NCBI RefSeq assembly: GCF_025938155.1
Contig: NZ_JAPCZG010000001.1
Coordinates: 538,025 to 602,024 of the forward strand
From: Novosphingobium sp. KCTC 2891
GTDB taxonomy: Bacteria; Pseudomonadota; Alphaproteobacteria; Sphingomonadales; Sphingomonadaceae
DNA: 64,000 bases
Reading direction: 5' to 3'
Made by a program: the position numbers and the translations under genes. Numbering within the stretch: position 1 is the first letter of the stretch; each line of letters opens with the position of its first letter. The notes beneath the pieces were generated by a model that had not been told where the DNA came from, ran no database searches, and worked only from the letters and a program-made list of their open reading frames with translations. This document shows, piece after piece, positions 33,221-41,180 of this stretch.

Positions 33221-33998
33221 GGCGGTGCGTCGGCGGGCGCGCGGGGCGAGATGGCTTGCCCCGGCGCTTTGTCTTGCGCTGGTGGCAAGCGGGCTAGGGG
33301 GCTGCGGACCAGCCCGGCAGCCCGATGACACCTCGACGGCCGATGCGGGCTTTCCCCGTGCCGACCGCCCGGTGTCGCCGGCCGGGGCGACCCAGTTTTC
33401 CACAGAGGCCCAGCGCGACAACCAGGACGAAGCGCAGGAGGTGATGGACCTTGCCGGGGTGCGCCCGGGCATGACGGTTGCCGATGTGGGCGCGGGCGAG
33501 GGCTACTACACGGTGCGGCTGGCCGCGCGCGTGGGCCGCAAGGGGCGTGTGCTGGCGCAGGACATCGACGACGGCGCGCTGCACCGGCTGGGTGCGCGGG
33601 TTGAGCGCGAGCGGATGACCAATGTCTCGGTCCAGCGCGGCGCGCCGGGCGACCCGCGATTGCCGGCGCGAAGCTTCGACCGTGTGCTGATGGTGCATAT
33701 GTATCACGAGGTAAGCGAGCCTTACGCATTCCTCTGGCATCTCTGGCCGGCGCTGCGCAAAGGGGGGCAAGTGGCGGTGGTCGATCGCGACCTTCCGACC
33801 GACCGGCATGGCATTCCACCGACTTTGCTTTTTTGTGAATTCGAGGCTGCGGGCTTTCGCTTGATCGCGTTTCACCGTAAGCCCGAAATCTCGGGTTACC
33901 ACGCCCAGTTCGAGGCCGCGGGGAACCGGCCAGAGCCGGGAGAGATGAGATCATGCCGGATCGAATCCGGCAAGGTCGCGCGCACGAAAGGGCGCTGA
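33213..33998 (+). CDS. Lipoprotein-like class I SAM methyltransferase
   Basis: A 261-residue protein with an unusual combination. Residues 1-32 look like a bacterial lipoprotein signal: several arginines, a hydrophobic stretch, and the lipobox G-L-G-G-C with Cys about residue 31. The rest is a Rossmann methyltransferase domain ([11 protein letters not shown] for motif I, then G-R-V-L-A-Q-D-I-D). The substrate is unknown, and S-adenosylmethionine is not normally available outside the cytoplasm, so either the N-terminus is not cleaved or the domain has another role. The start ATG 33213 overlaps the prfB end by eight bases. Confidence 0.72.
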   Translation: MTEAVRRRARGARWLAPALCLALVASGLGGCGPARQPDDTSTADAGFPRADRPVSPAGATQFSTEAQRDNQDEAQEVMDLAGVRPGMTVADVGAGEGYYTVRLAARVGRKGRVLAQDIDDGALHRLGARVERERMTNVSVQRGAPGDPRLPARSFDRVLMVHMYHEVSEPYAFLWHLWPALRKGGQVAVVDRDLPTDRHGIPPTLLFCEFEAAGFRLIAFHRKPEISGYHAQFEAAGNRPEPGEMRSCRIESGKVARTKGR

Positions 33999-34007
33999 AA
34001 GGAAATT

Positions 34008-35417
34008 ATGTCTGCGTTCAAGGGTTTGAAGCCGATCCTCTATGGTGGCCGGGAAGTCTGGCCGCTGGTCGAGGGCGGCAAGGGGGTGGCCGCGACCAAC
34101 CACATGAGTTCGGGCGCGTGGGCGGCGGCAGGCGGGATCGGAACGGTCAGCGCGGTCAATGCGGACAGTTACGACGCCGAAGGCAAGATCGTCCCGCAAG
34201 TCTACGAACAGCTGACCCGCAAGGAACGTCACGAACAGCTGATCCGCTATGCCATCGACGGCGCCGTCGAGCAGGTGCGCCGGGCGCATGACATTTCCGG
34301 CGGCAAGGGCGCGATCAACATCAACGTCCTGTGGGAAATGGGCGGCGCGCAGCCCGTGCTGGAAGGCGTGCTGGAACAGACCCGCGGGCTTGTTACCGGC
34401 GTGACCTGCGGCGCGGGGATGCCCTACAAGCTGTCGGAAATCGCGGCGAAGTACGACGTCTACTACCTGCCGATCGTTTCGTCCGGCCGCGCATTCCGTG
34501 CGCTGTGGAAGCGTGCCTATCACAAGGTGGCGCACCTGCTGGGGGCGGTCGTTTACGAAGACCCGTGGCTGGCCGGCGGGCATAACGGCCTGTCCAACGC
34601 CGAAGACCCGCGCAAGCCGGAAGATCCCTATCCCCGCGTGAAGGCGCTGCGCGACACGATGCGCGCCGAAGGCGTGCCGGACAACGTGCCGATCGTGATG
34701 GCGGGCGGCGTGTGGTTCCTGCGCGAATGGAACGACTGGATCGACAATCCGGAGCTGGGCGCGATCGCTTTCCAGTTCGGCACGCGGCCCTTGCTGACGC
34801 AGGAAAGCCCCATCCCGCAGGCGTGGAAGGATCACCTGCGCACGCTGGAGCCGGGCGACGTGCTGCTCCACCGTTTCTCGCCCACGGGTTTCTATTCGTC
34901 GGCTGTCCGCAACCCGTTCCTGCGCAGCCTGGAAGCGCGCAGCGAGCGGCAGATCCCTTATTCCAAGGTTTCGGCGGGCGAGCACACGGTGCAGCTCGAC
35001 GTCGGGGTGCGGGGCAAGAATTTCTGGGTGACGCCGGGCGATCTCGACCGCGCGCGCACCTGGCACGGCGCCGGCTTTACCGAGGCGCTGCGCACACCGG
35101 ACGACACGGTGGTGTTCGTCTCCCCGGCCGAGCGCGAGGTCATCCGCAAGGACCAGGCCGACTGCATGGGGTGCCTGTCGCACTGCGGTTTCTCATCGTG
35201 GAAGGACCACGACGATTACACCACGGGGCGTCTCGCCGATCCGCGCAGCTTCTGCATCCAGAAGACCTTGCAGGACATCGCGCATGGCGGCCCGATCGAC
35301 GAGAACCTGATGTTCGCGGGCCACGCGGCCTATCGCTTCAAGCAGGACCCGTTCTATTCCAACAACTTCACCCCCACGGTGAAGGAACTGGTCGATCGCA
35401 TCCTGACGGGCGACTGA
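34008..35417 (+). CDS. Nitronate monooxygenase-family FMN oxidoreductase
   Basis: A 469-residue TIM-barrel flavoprotein related to 2-nitropropane dioxygenase/nitronate monooxygenase. FMN-binding features include the glycine-rich start (A-A-A-G-G-I-G-T-V), I-V-M-A-G-G-V-W, and F-Q-F-G-T-R-P-L-L-T. It is longer than typical family members by about 100 residues. The C-terminal part contains a cysteine cluster, C-M-G-C-L-S-H-C (Cys386, 389 and 393), that could bind a metal or iron-sulfur centre. The physiological substrate is unclear; the nitronate label rests on family resemblance. It is nine bases after the methyltransferase gene and followed by a strong terminator. Confidence 0.75.
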   Translation: MSAFKGLKPILYGGREVWPLVEGGKGVAATNHMSSGAWAAAGGIGTVSAVNADSYDAEGKIVPQVYEQLTRKERHEQLIRYAIDGAVEQVRRAHDISGGKGAININVLWEMGGAQPVLEGVLEQTRGLVTGVTCGAGMPYKLSEIAAKYDVYYLPIVSSGRAFRALWKRAYHKVAHLLGAVVYEDPWLAGGHNGLSNAEDPRKPEDPYPRVKALRDTMRAEGVPDNVPIVMAGGVWFLREWNDWIDNPELGAIAFQFGTRPLLTQESPIPQAWKDHLRTLEPGDVLLHRFSPTGFYSSAVRNPFLRSLEARSERQIPYSKVSAGEHTVQLDVGVRGKNFWVTPGDLDRARTWHGAGFTEALRTPDDTVVFVSPAEREVIRKDQADCMGCLSHCGFSSWKDHDDYTTGRLADPRSFCIQKTLQDIAHGGPIDENLMFAGHAAYRFKQDPFYSNNFTPTVKELVDRILTGD

Positions 35418-35444
35418 GCGGCGCGTCAACGCACCAGAAACACG

Positions 35445-35477
35445 AAAGGGCCGGCGTCACCACGCCGGCCCTTTTTT
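35445..35477. terminator. Bidirectional Rho-independent terminator
   Basis: AAAGGGCCGGCGT (35445-35457) pairs with ACGCCGGCCCTTT (35462-35474) around a CACC loop, followed by T-rich sequence on the right and A-rich on the left. It separates the convergent flavin oxidoreductase and NTF2-like genes. Confidence 0.92.
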
Positions 35478-35495
35478 GCGTCAGGCGCCATTGTT

Positions 35496-35921
35496 TCAGG
35501 AGGGGGCGTTTTCCTGCAACTGGCGATAGACGCCGAGCCGGTCCGCGATCTGCCAGTGCCCTGTCAGGAGGTCGTTCTCATCAAAGGTGTAGACGGTGGC
35601 GCCGGTCATGCGGATGGTCTTGCCTGAAGCCGGGAAGGGGCCGAAATCGGCGAGATGCGTGGCTTTCCAGCGCCATGTCATCACCACGGCATCGCCGTCT
35701 TCGGCCATGTGCTCGATGGTGAAGCGCTGGTCGGGAAACGGCGCGCGCGACAGCCGCAGCCGTTCCACGAAACCGGCGGGATCGAGAGTCTGCCCCTCCC
35801 ACGGGTCGCCGGGATCGTGGCGGACGACGTAGGCTGGGCCGAGGAACGAGGACGCCGCCTCGGCATCGCCCTCGTTCCAGATGCGTTCGATGAACGCGGC
35901 AAGGCGTTCGCGCCGGGTCAT
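35496..35921 (-). CDS. Ester cyclase / SnoaL-like NTF2-fold protein
   Basis: A 141-residue NTF2-fold protein resembling the SnoaL-type ester cyclases. The pattern F-I-E-R-I-W-N-E-G-D-A at the start, D-P-x-x-F-V-E-R-L in the middle, and the ending G-H-W-Q-I-A-D-R-L-G-V-Y-R-Q-L are characteristic. Enzymatic activity in this group varies, so no substrate is assigned. ATG 35921 lies five bases after the amtB stop codon, so the two genes are almost certainly co-transcribed. A longer frame extends through amtB because of GC bias and is not real. Confidence 0.75.
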   Translation of the reverse strand: MTRRERLAAFIERIWNEGDAEAASSFLGPAYVVRHDPGDPWEGQTLDPAGFVERLRLSRAPFPDQRFTIEHMAEDGDAVVMTWRWKATHLADFGPFPASGKTIRMTGATVYTFDENDLLTGHWQIADRLGVYRQLQENAPS

Positions 35922-35926
35922 CGCGG

Positions 35927-37237
35927 TCAATCGAACTCCCATGCGCGTTCGCCGTGGCTGGTGATGTCCAGCCCCTCGCGCTCCTCGTCCTCGGTGACGC
36001 GCATCGGCACGACCATCGAGACCATCAGCGCGCAGATCACCGTTGCGACAGCGCTCCAGGCGCCGACCACGCCCACGCCGGCAAGCTGGGCGACCAGCTG
36101 GCGCGCCATGCCCATGCCCGCCGCATAGCCCGTCCCGCCAAGCGACGGCGAGATCAGGAAGGCCAGCAGGATCGAGCCGGTGATGCCGCCCATGCCATGA
36201 ACCGCGAAGACGTCGAGCGAATCGTCGATTTCCAGCCGGTGCTTGATCACGAGGATCATCGGATAGCACACAGCCGTGGCGGCGAGGCCGAGCAGCACGG
36301 CGGAGCCGGGCGCGATAAAGCCCGCTGCCGGCGTGACCGTGGCAAGACCCGCAACGGCGCCGGTGGCGAAACCGATCGAGGTCGACTTGCCGACGGCGAA
36401 GCGCTCCACAAGAATCCACGCCAGCGCTGCGGTGCAGGCGGCGACGTGGGTGTTGATGATCGCGGCGGCGGCATCGTCGTTCGCGGCAAGCGCCGAACCG
36501 CCGTTGAATCCGAACCAGCCGACCCACAGCAGCGCAGCACCGGCCATCGTCAGAGCGGGCGAGTGAGGTAGCATGAGAGTTTTGGGATAACCCGCCCGCT
36601 TGCCGAGCAGCAGCGCGACCACGAGCGCCGAAACGCCCGCAGTGGTGTGGACGACGATGCCGCCCGCGAAATCGAGCGTGCCGAGCCGGCTCGACAACCA
36701 ACCACCGCCCCAGACCCAGTGCGCGGCGGGGGCATAGACGATGAGGCTCCACAGCGCACAGAAGCCGACCACCCAGCCGAAGCGGGCGCGGTCGACCCAG
36801 GCGCCCACCATCAGCGCGGGCGTGATGAGCGCAAACGCCATCTGGAACAGCACGAATGCGCTTTCCGGGATCTGGGTGTTGGCGCGGACATTGCCGAGGT
36901 GCAGTAGCATCCAGGCATTGCCGCCACCGAGCCAGCCGTTGGTCACCTCACCAAAGGCCAGCGTGTAGCCGACCAGCACCCACAGCAGCGATGCCACGGC
37001 CGCGATCGCGCCCGTCTGGACCATCACTGCGAGGAAGCCCTTGGTGCGGACGAGGCCGCCGTAGAACAGCGTCAGCCCTGGCGCGGCCATCATCAGCACG
37101 AAAGCCGAGGAGACCAGAATCCACGCGGTATCGCCCGTGTCGGCGACATCGACGGTGCTGGTGGGAACTTGCGCATGGGCCAGCATCGGCACGGCCAGCG
37201 ATGCGGCCATGGCGGCGACCGCCAGGAACTTGCGCAT
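35927..37237 (-). CDS. amtB: Ammonium transporter (Amt/MEP/Rh family)
   Basis: A 436-residue polytopic channel with an N-terminal signal peptide (M-R-K-F-L-A-V to about A-H-A-Q) and about eleven transmembrane helices. Family motifs include F-Y-G-G-L-V-R near residue 60, D-F-A-G-G-I-V-V-H and F-A-V-H-G-M-G-G, with the twin histidines of the conduction path. It takes ammonia/ammonium into the cell. ATG 37237 is preceded by GGGAGAA; a TTG or GTG extension to 37330 is unlikely. glnK, the usual upstream partner, is absent; the upstream neighbour is a dehydrogenase gene 141 bases away. Confidence 0.93.
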   Translation of the reverse strand: MRKFLAVAAMAASLAVPMLAHAQVPTSTVDVADTGDTAWILVSSAFVLMMAAPGLTLFYGGLVRTKGFLAVMVQTGAIAAVASLLWVLVGYTLAFGEVTNGWLGGGNAWMLLHLGNVRANTQIPESAFVLFQMAFALITPALMVGAWVDRARFGWVVGFCALWSLIVYAPAAHWVWGGGWLSSRLGTLDFAGGIVVHTTAGVSALVVALLLGKRAGYPKTLMLPHSPALTMAGAALLWVGWFGFNGGSALAANDDAAAAIINTHVAACTAALAWILVERFAVGKSTSIGFATGAVAGLATVTPAAGFIAPGSAVLLGLAATAVCYPMILVIKHRLEIDDSLDVFAVHGMGGITGSILLAFLISPSLGGTGYAAGMGMARQLVAQLAGVGVVGAWSAVATVICALMVSMVVPMRVTEDEEREGLDITSHGERAWEFD

Positions 37238-37378
37238 CTTGTTGTATTCTCCCTCTCGCCGCGATGCCTGGGCGTTGCGGCCACCCGGTTCCCTTCGCGC
37301 GCGTCTAGGCAACGATGTGACGCGGCACAAGCAAAACGCGAACGATTGTTCCGTTCGGCAGAGCCGAGGGGCGGCCGG

Positions 37379-38407
37379 TCAGGCCCAGCCTTCCAGCACC
37401 TGATCGGGCGGGCGGTGGCCATCGGCCCAGAAGCGGATGTTGGCGATCACCTTGTCGCCCGAGGCGATCCGGCCCTCGAACGTGGCGCTGCCCATGTGCG
37501 GCAGGATCGCCACGTTGTCGTGCGAGAGTAGCCGCGGATCGACCGAGGGTTCGTGCTCGAACACGTCCAGCCCGGCGCCGCCGATGCGCCCTTCGACCAG
37601 CGCCGCGATCAGCGCTTCTTCCTCGATCAGGTTGCCGCGCGCGGTGTTCACCACATAGGCGCCCGGCTTCATCAGCGCGATGCGGCGCGCATCGATGATG
37701 TGGCGGGTTTCGGGTGTGGCCGGGCAGTGCAGGCTGAGCACGTCGGCTTCCCCGATCAGCCGGTCGAGATCGGCTTCGTAGCGCGCGGCGAACATCGTCT
37801 CCAGCGCTTCGGGCAGGCGGTGGCGGTTGTGGTAGGCGATGGACAGCCCGAAGGCGCGCGCGCGCCACGCCACGGCCTGGCCGATGCGGCCCATGCCGAC
37901 GATGCCCAGCGTCTTGCCGCTGATGCGGTGGCCGAGGAGCGTGGACGGCGACCAGCCGTCCCACTTGCCCGCACGCACGGTGCGGCCACCGTGGTTGAGG
38001 CGGCGCATGACCGAGATGATCAGCGCCAGCGTCATGTCGGCGGTATCGTCGGTGAACACGCCGGGGGTGTTGGTGACGGGGATCTTGCGGGCGCGGGCGG
38101 CGGTGAGATCGATATGTTCGGTGCCCGCGCCGAAATTGGCGATCAGGCCGAATTGCGGTCCGGCGGCGGCGATCAGGTCGGCGTCGATCCGATCGGTGAC
38201 AGTGGGGACGAGGACGTGCGCATGCTGGAGCGCTGCGACCAGTTCGTCCTGCGTCAGCGCGCGGTCGGCGTGGTTCAGGGACACGTCGAACAGTTCGGCC
38301 ATCCGGGCCTCGGTTTCGGGCAGGAGGCGGCGCGTGACGACGACGCGGGGCTTGCCCTCTACGCGCCGGGGCGATTTCAGATCGGCGGGGGTGGCGTGCG
38401 TGTTCAT
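37379..38407 (-). CDS. D-2-hydroxyacid dehydrogenase (glyoxylate/hydroxypyruvate reductase-like)
   Basis: A 342-residue NAD(P)-dependent dehydrogenase. The dinucleotide fold has G-I-V-G-M-G-R-I-G; catalytic residues are Arg in N-T-A-R-G-N, Glu in D-V-F-E-H-E-P, and His in L-P-H-M-G-S-A-T. These match the D-2-hydroxyacid dehydrogenase family, probably acting on glyoxylate, hydroxypyruvate or a similar 2-oxo acid. The fold order (residues about 20-125 and 310-342 catalytic, 126-305 NAD-binding) is intact. It is divergent from the SH3 protein gene and co-oriented with amtB. Confidence 0.88.
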   Translation of the reverse strand: MNTHATPADLKSPRRVEGKPRVVVTRRLLPETEARMAELFDVSLNHADRALTQDELVAALQHAHVLVPTVTDRIDADLIAAAGPQFGLIANFGAGTEHIDLTAARARKIPVTNTPGVFTDDTADMTLALIISVMRRLNHGGRTVRAGKWDGWSPSTLLGHRISGKTLGIVGMGRIGQAVAWRARAFGLSIAYHNRHRLPEALETMFAARYEADLDRLIGEADVLSLHCPATPETRHIIDARRIALMKPGAYVVNTARGNLIEEEALIAALVEGRIGGAGLDVFEHEPSVDPRLLSHDNVAILPHMGSATFEGRIASGDKVIANIRFWADGHRPPDQVLEGWA

Positions 38408-38529
38408 CGTGCCGTCTTCGCTAAGCCGGGCGGGGACTTGTGGTCAAGCGGGCTTGCATAGGCCCACCCGCCATTGCCATATCGGCGGCGGGGTGTATCG
38501 GACGGGTTTGCAAGGGAGAACGAAGCGCC

Positions 38530-39009
38530 GTGCCGAAAGGGAAGTCCGTGCTGTCGCTGGTTCTGGCCGCCGCGCTTGCGGCGACGGGGGCACCGGTCCG
38601 CGCAGCCGATGATGCCGGGGTGCCTTACTGGGTTTCGCTGCGCAAGGAGCAGTCGAACATGCGCGTCGGGCCGGGGCGCGAATACCGGATCAGCTGGGTC
38701 TATGTCCGGCAGGGACTGCCGATGAAGGTCCTGCGCGTGATGGGCGGCTGGCGGTTGGTCGAAGACCCGGCCGGGGTGCGCGGCTGGATGCTCGCGCAGT
38801 TCCTGACCCGCACGCACACCGGCATGGTCAAGGGCGGCGAGGCGCCGATTCGCGAGAACAAGGACGGTTCGGGCCGGCTGCTGTGGCGTGCCGCACCCGG
38901 CGTGGTGGCGAAGCTCGACGATTGCGACGAAGGCTGGTGCAAGGCCGACATCGACGGCCGCAAGGGCTATATCGAGGCGGCGAAAGTGTGGGGCGCCGGG
39001 ACGCCCTGA
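38530..39009 (+). CDS. Exported SH3-like domain protein
   Basis: A 159-residue protein with a signal peptide (hydrophobic S-V-L-S-L-V-L-A-A-A-L followed by V-R-A-A near residue 28). Two SH3b-like modules follow: N-M-R-V-G-P-G-R-E-Y-R-I with G-G-W-R-L-V, and G-W-C-K-A-D-I-D-G-R-K-G-Y-I-E. Such proteins act in the periplasm, often near peptidoglycan, but no binding partner is known. The start is GTG 38530; the ribosome site AGGGAG is 12 bases away, rather distant. An in-frame extension to 38440 would bury the signal peptide. Confidence 0.78.
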   Translation: MPKGKSVLSLVLAAALAATGAPVRAADDAGVPYWVSLRKEQSNMRVGPGREYRISWVYVRQGLPMKVLRVMGGWRLVEDPAGVRGWMLAQFLTRTHTGMVKGGEAPIRENKDGSGRLLWRAAPGVVAKLDDCDEGWCKADIDGRKGYIEAAKVWGAGTP

Positions 39010-39030
39010 AGCGCCCCGGCCGCGTTTTCC

Positions 39031-40224
39031 TCAGACCAGTTCGACCGCGATGGCGGTGGCTTCGCCGCCGCCGATGCACAGGCTGGCAACGCCTTTCGTC
39101 AGGCCCTTGTGCTTCAGCGCGCCGATCAGCGTGGTGACGATGCGCGCGCCCGATGCGCCGAGCGGGTGGCCGAGCGCGGTGGCGCCCCCGTGGACGTTGA
39201 TCTTCTCGTGGCCGATGCCAAGATCCTGCATCGCGAACATCGCCACGCAGGCGAAGGCCTCGTTGACTTCGAACAGGTCGACGTCGCCCACGCTCCAGCC
39301 GGCCTGCGCCAGCACCTTCTGGATCGCGCCGACGGGGGCGGTGGTGAACTTGGCAGGCTCTTGCGCGTGCGCTGCGATGGCGACGATCTTGGCGACCGGG
39401 GCAAGGCCCTTGTCCTTGGCAAGGCTTTCGCGCGTGAGCACAAGCGCGGCTGCGCCGTCCGAGATCGACGAGGAACTGGCGGCGGTGATCGTGCCGTCCT
39501 TGCCAAAGGCCGGCTTCAGGCCGGGGATCTTGTCCGGACGGCCCTTGCCGGGCTGTTCGTCGGTATCGACCACGTGTTCGCCGGCGCGGGTCTTGACCGT
39601 GACCGGCACGACTTCGCTGGCGAAGCCGCCGTTGGCGATGGCATCCTGGGCGCGGCGCAGCGATTCGATCGCGTAATCGTCCTGCTGGGTGCGGGTGAGC
39701 TGGTATTCGTCGGCCGTGGCCTGCGCGAACGTGCCCATCGCGCCGCCCTGGTAGGCATCTTCCAGCCCATCGAGGAACATATGGTCATAGGCGGTATCAT
39801 GGCCGATGCGCGCGCCCGAGCGGTGCTTCTTGAGCAGGTAAGGTGCGTTGGTCATCGATTCCATGCCGCCCGCGACGATGACGTCGGCGCTGCCCGAGGC
39901 GATGGCTTCGGCGGCCATCATCACGGTCATCATGCCCGATCCGCAGACCTTGTTGACGGTGGTCGCCTCTACCGACTTGGGCAGGCCGGCCTTGATCGCG
40001 GCCTGACGGGCAGGGGCCTGGCCAAGCCCGGCGGGCAGCACGCAGCCCATGTAGATACGCTCGATGTCGTCACCGGCAACGCCAGCGCGCTCGACCGCAG
40101 CCTTGACCGCGACCGCGCCCAGATCGGTCGCGGCGACATCGGCGAGCGCACCCTGCATTCCGCCCATCGGCGTACGTGCGTAGGAGAGGATGACGACGGG
40201 ATCGGCGGCGGAGAACTGGGCCAT
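39031..40224 (-). CDS. Acetyl-CoA C-acetyltransferase (thiolase)
   Basis: A 397-residue biosynthetic-type thiolase. The acyl-accepting cysteine is Cys94 in N-K-V-C-G-S-G; the catalytic His is in A-L-G-H-P-L-G-A-S-G, and the second Cys is in C-I-G-G-G-E near the C-terminus. It condenses or cleaves acetoacetyl-CoA, feeding polyhydroxybutyrate or fatty acid breakdown. No phaB or phaC gene is adjacent, so atoB/phaA cannot be decided. A perfect palindrome lies in its upstream region, and the gene is divergent from the prepilin peptidase. Confidence 0.93.
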   Translation of the reverse strand: MAQFSAADPVVILSYARTPMGGMQGALADVAATDLGAVAVKAAVERAGVAGDDIERIYMGCVLPAGLGQAPARQAAIKAGLPKSVEATTVNKVCGSGMMTVMMAAEAIASGSADVIVAGGMESMTNAPYLLKKHRSGARIGHDTAYDHMFLDGLEDAYQGGAMGTFAQATADEYQLTRTQQDDYAIESLRRAQDAIANGGFASEVVPVTVKTRAGEHVVDTDEQPGKGRPDKIPGLKPAFGKDGTITAASSSSISDGAAALVLTRESLAKDKGLAPVAKIVAIAAHAQEPAKFTTAPVGAIQKVLAQAGWSVGDVDLFEVNEAFACVAMFAMQDLGIGHEKINVHGGATALGHPLGASGARIVTTLIGALKHKGLTKGVASLCIGGGEATAIAVELV

Positions 40225-40265
40225 GGCTTGGGTTCCTTGCTGTGCTAGGAATGCGGCCGGGTCGG

Positions 40266-40277
40266 CCGATTAATCGG
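40266..40277. promoter_or_regulatory. Palindrome in the thiolase/prepilin peptidase intergenic region
   Basis: CCGATTAATCGG is a perfect 12-base palindrome about 45 bases upstream of the thiolase start and 60 bases before the prepilin peptidase start. It could be the operator of a TetR- or similar-type regulator of the thiolase. No regulator gene is adjacent. Confidence 0.35.
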
Positions 40278-40336
40278 GGACTTAATGGTGCGACGCAACA
40301 ATTGCAAATGACAGGTTTTCGTCAGGGGACGGGGGA

Positions 40337-41140
40337 ATGCGCGTGATCGGGGGGCAGGCGGTTTTCGTGGGAAGCGGGATGCCAGCCGCGCCATTGCTGC
40401 TGGGCGCCGGCGTGCTGGGCGCGATCGTTGGCAGCTTTCTGGGCGCCGCGCTGGAACGGATGCCGGACGGCCGCTCGGTCCTGACCGGGCGTTCGGCCTG
40501 CGACGGCTGCTGCAAGGCGCTGACCGTGGGCGAACTGGTTCCGGTGCTGTCGTGGCTGGCGCAGCGTGGGCGGTGCCGCGCCTGCGGATCGGCCATCGGC
40601 GGCTGGCAACTTGGCGCGGAGCTGGGCGCGGCGGGCATCGCCATGCTGTCGGTCGCGCTGGCGCCGCCCGGGCAGGTGCTGGCGGCAATGCTGCTCGGCT
40701 GGCAACTGCTGCTGCTGGCCCTGCTGGACGCGCGCCACTTGTGGCTGCCGCGCGTGCTCACAGGCGTGCTGGCGTTCAGCGGCCTGGTGCTCGCCGGCGC
40801 GAGAAGCTGGGTCTTGGGCGACATCCTGCCGCTGGCGCTGTCGGGCGCGGGCGGGGCGCTCGGCTTCCTCATGCTCTGGCTGGTGGCGACGGGATACCGC
40901 AGGGCGCGCGGACGCGATGGCATGGGGGGAGGCGATCCGCCGCTGCTGGGGGCGATCGGCGTGTGGATCGGACCGCTGGGCGTCATTCACGTGGTGCTGG
41001 GGGCCAGCCTGCTGGGGATCGCCGCGGCCGTTGCACTTTTTCTGGCTGGGCGTAAACTATCTGGTGATAGCGTGCTTCCGCTCGGAACCTGCCTCGCCGC
41101 CGCGGCTTGGCCGGTGTTCCTCTGGCAGGGGTTCGCCTGA
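40337..41140 (+). CDS. Prepilin peptidase (A24 family, PilD/GspO-type)
   Basis: A 267-residue polytopic aspartyl protease and N-methyltransferase. The cytoplasmic N-terminal loop has the paired cysteines C-D-G-C and C-R-A-C, which bind zinc in PilD-type enzymes. Catalytic aspartates are in L-L-D-A-R-H-L-W-L-P and in the G-x-G-D-type motif M-G-G-G-D-P-P. It would process type IV pilin-like or type II secretion pseudopilin precursors at the inner membrane. It could serve the Flp pilin at 23207, but Flp systems more often use smaller CpaA-type peptidases. It is divergent from the thiolase gene. Confidence 0.88.
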   Translation: MRVIGGQAVFVGSGMPAAPLLLGAGVLGAIVGSFLGAALERMPDGRSVLTGRSACDGCCKALTVGELVPVLSWLAQRGRCRACGSAIGGWQLGAELGAAGIAMLSVALAPPGQVLAAMLLGWQLLLLALLDARHLWLPRVLTGVLAFSGLVLAGARSWVLGDILPLALSGAGGALGFLMLWLVATGYRRARGRDGMGGGDPPLLGAIGVWIGPLGVIHVVLGASLLGIAAAVALFLAGRKLSGDSVLPLGTCLAAAAWPVFLWQGFA

Positions 41141-41180
41141 CACCGCATCACGATAAACGACCATAAGGGGGAGCGAGGAC

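Noticed and set aside
37238..37378. Sigma-54 promoter before amtB
   Set aside because: A CGTCAC and TTGCC pair was seen, but the -24 GG is missing and the spacing is one base short.
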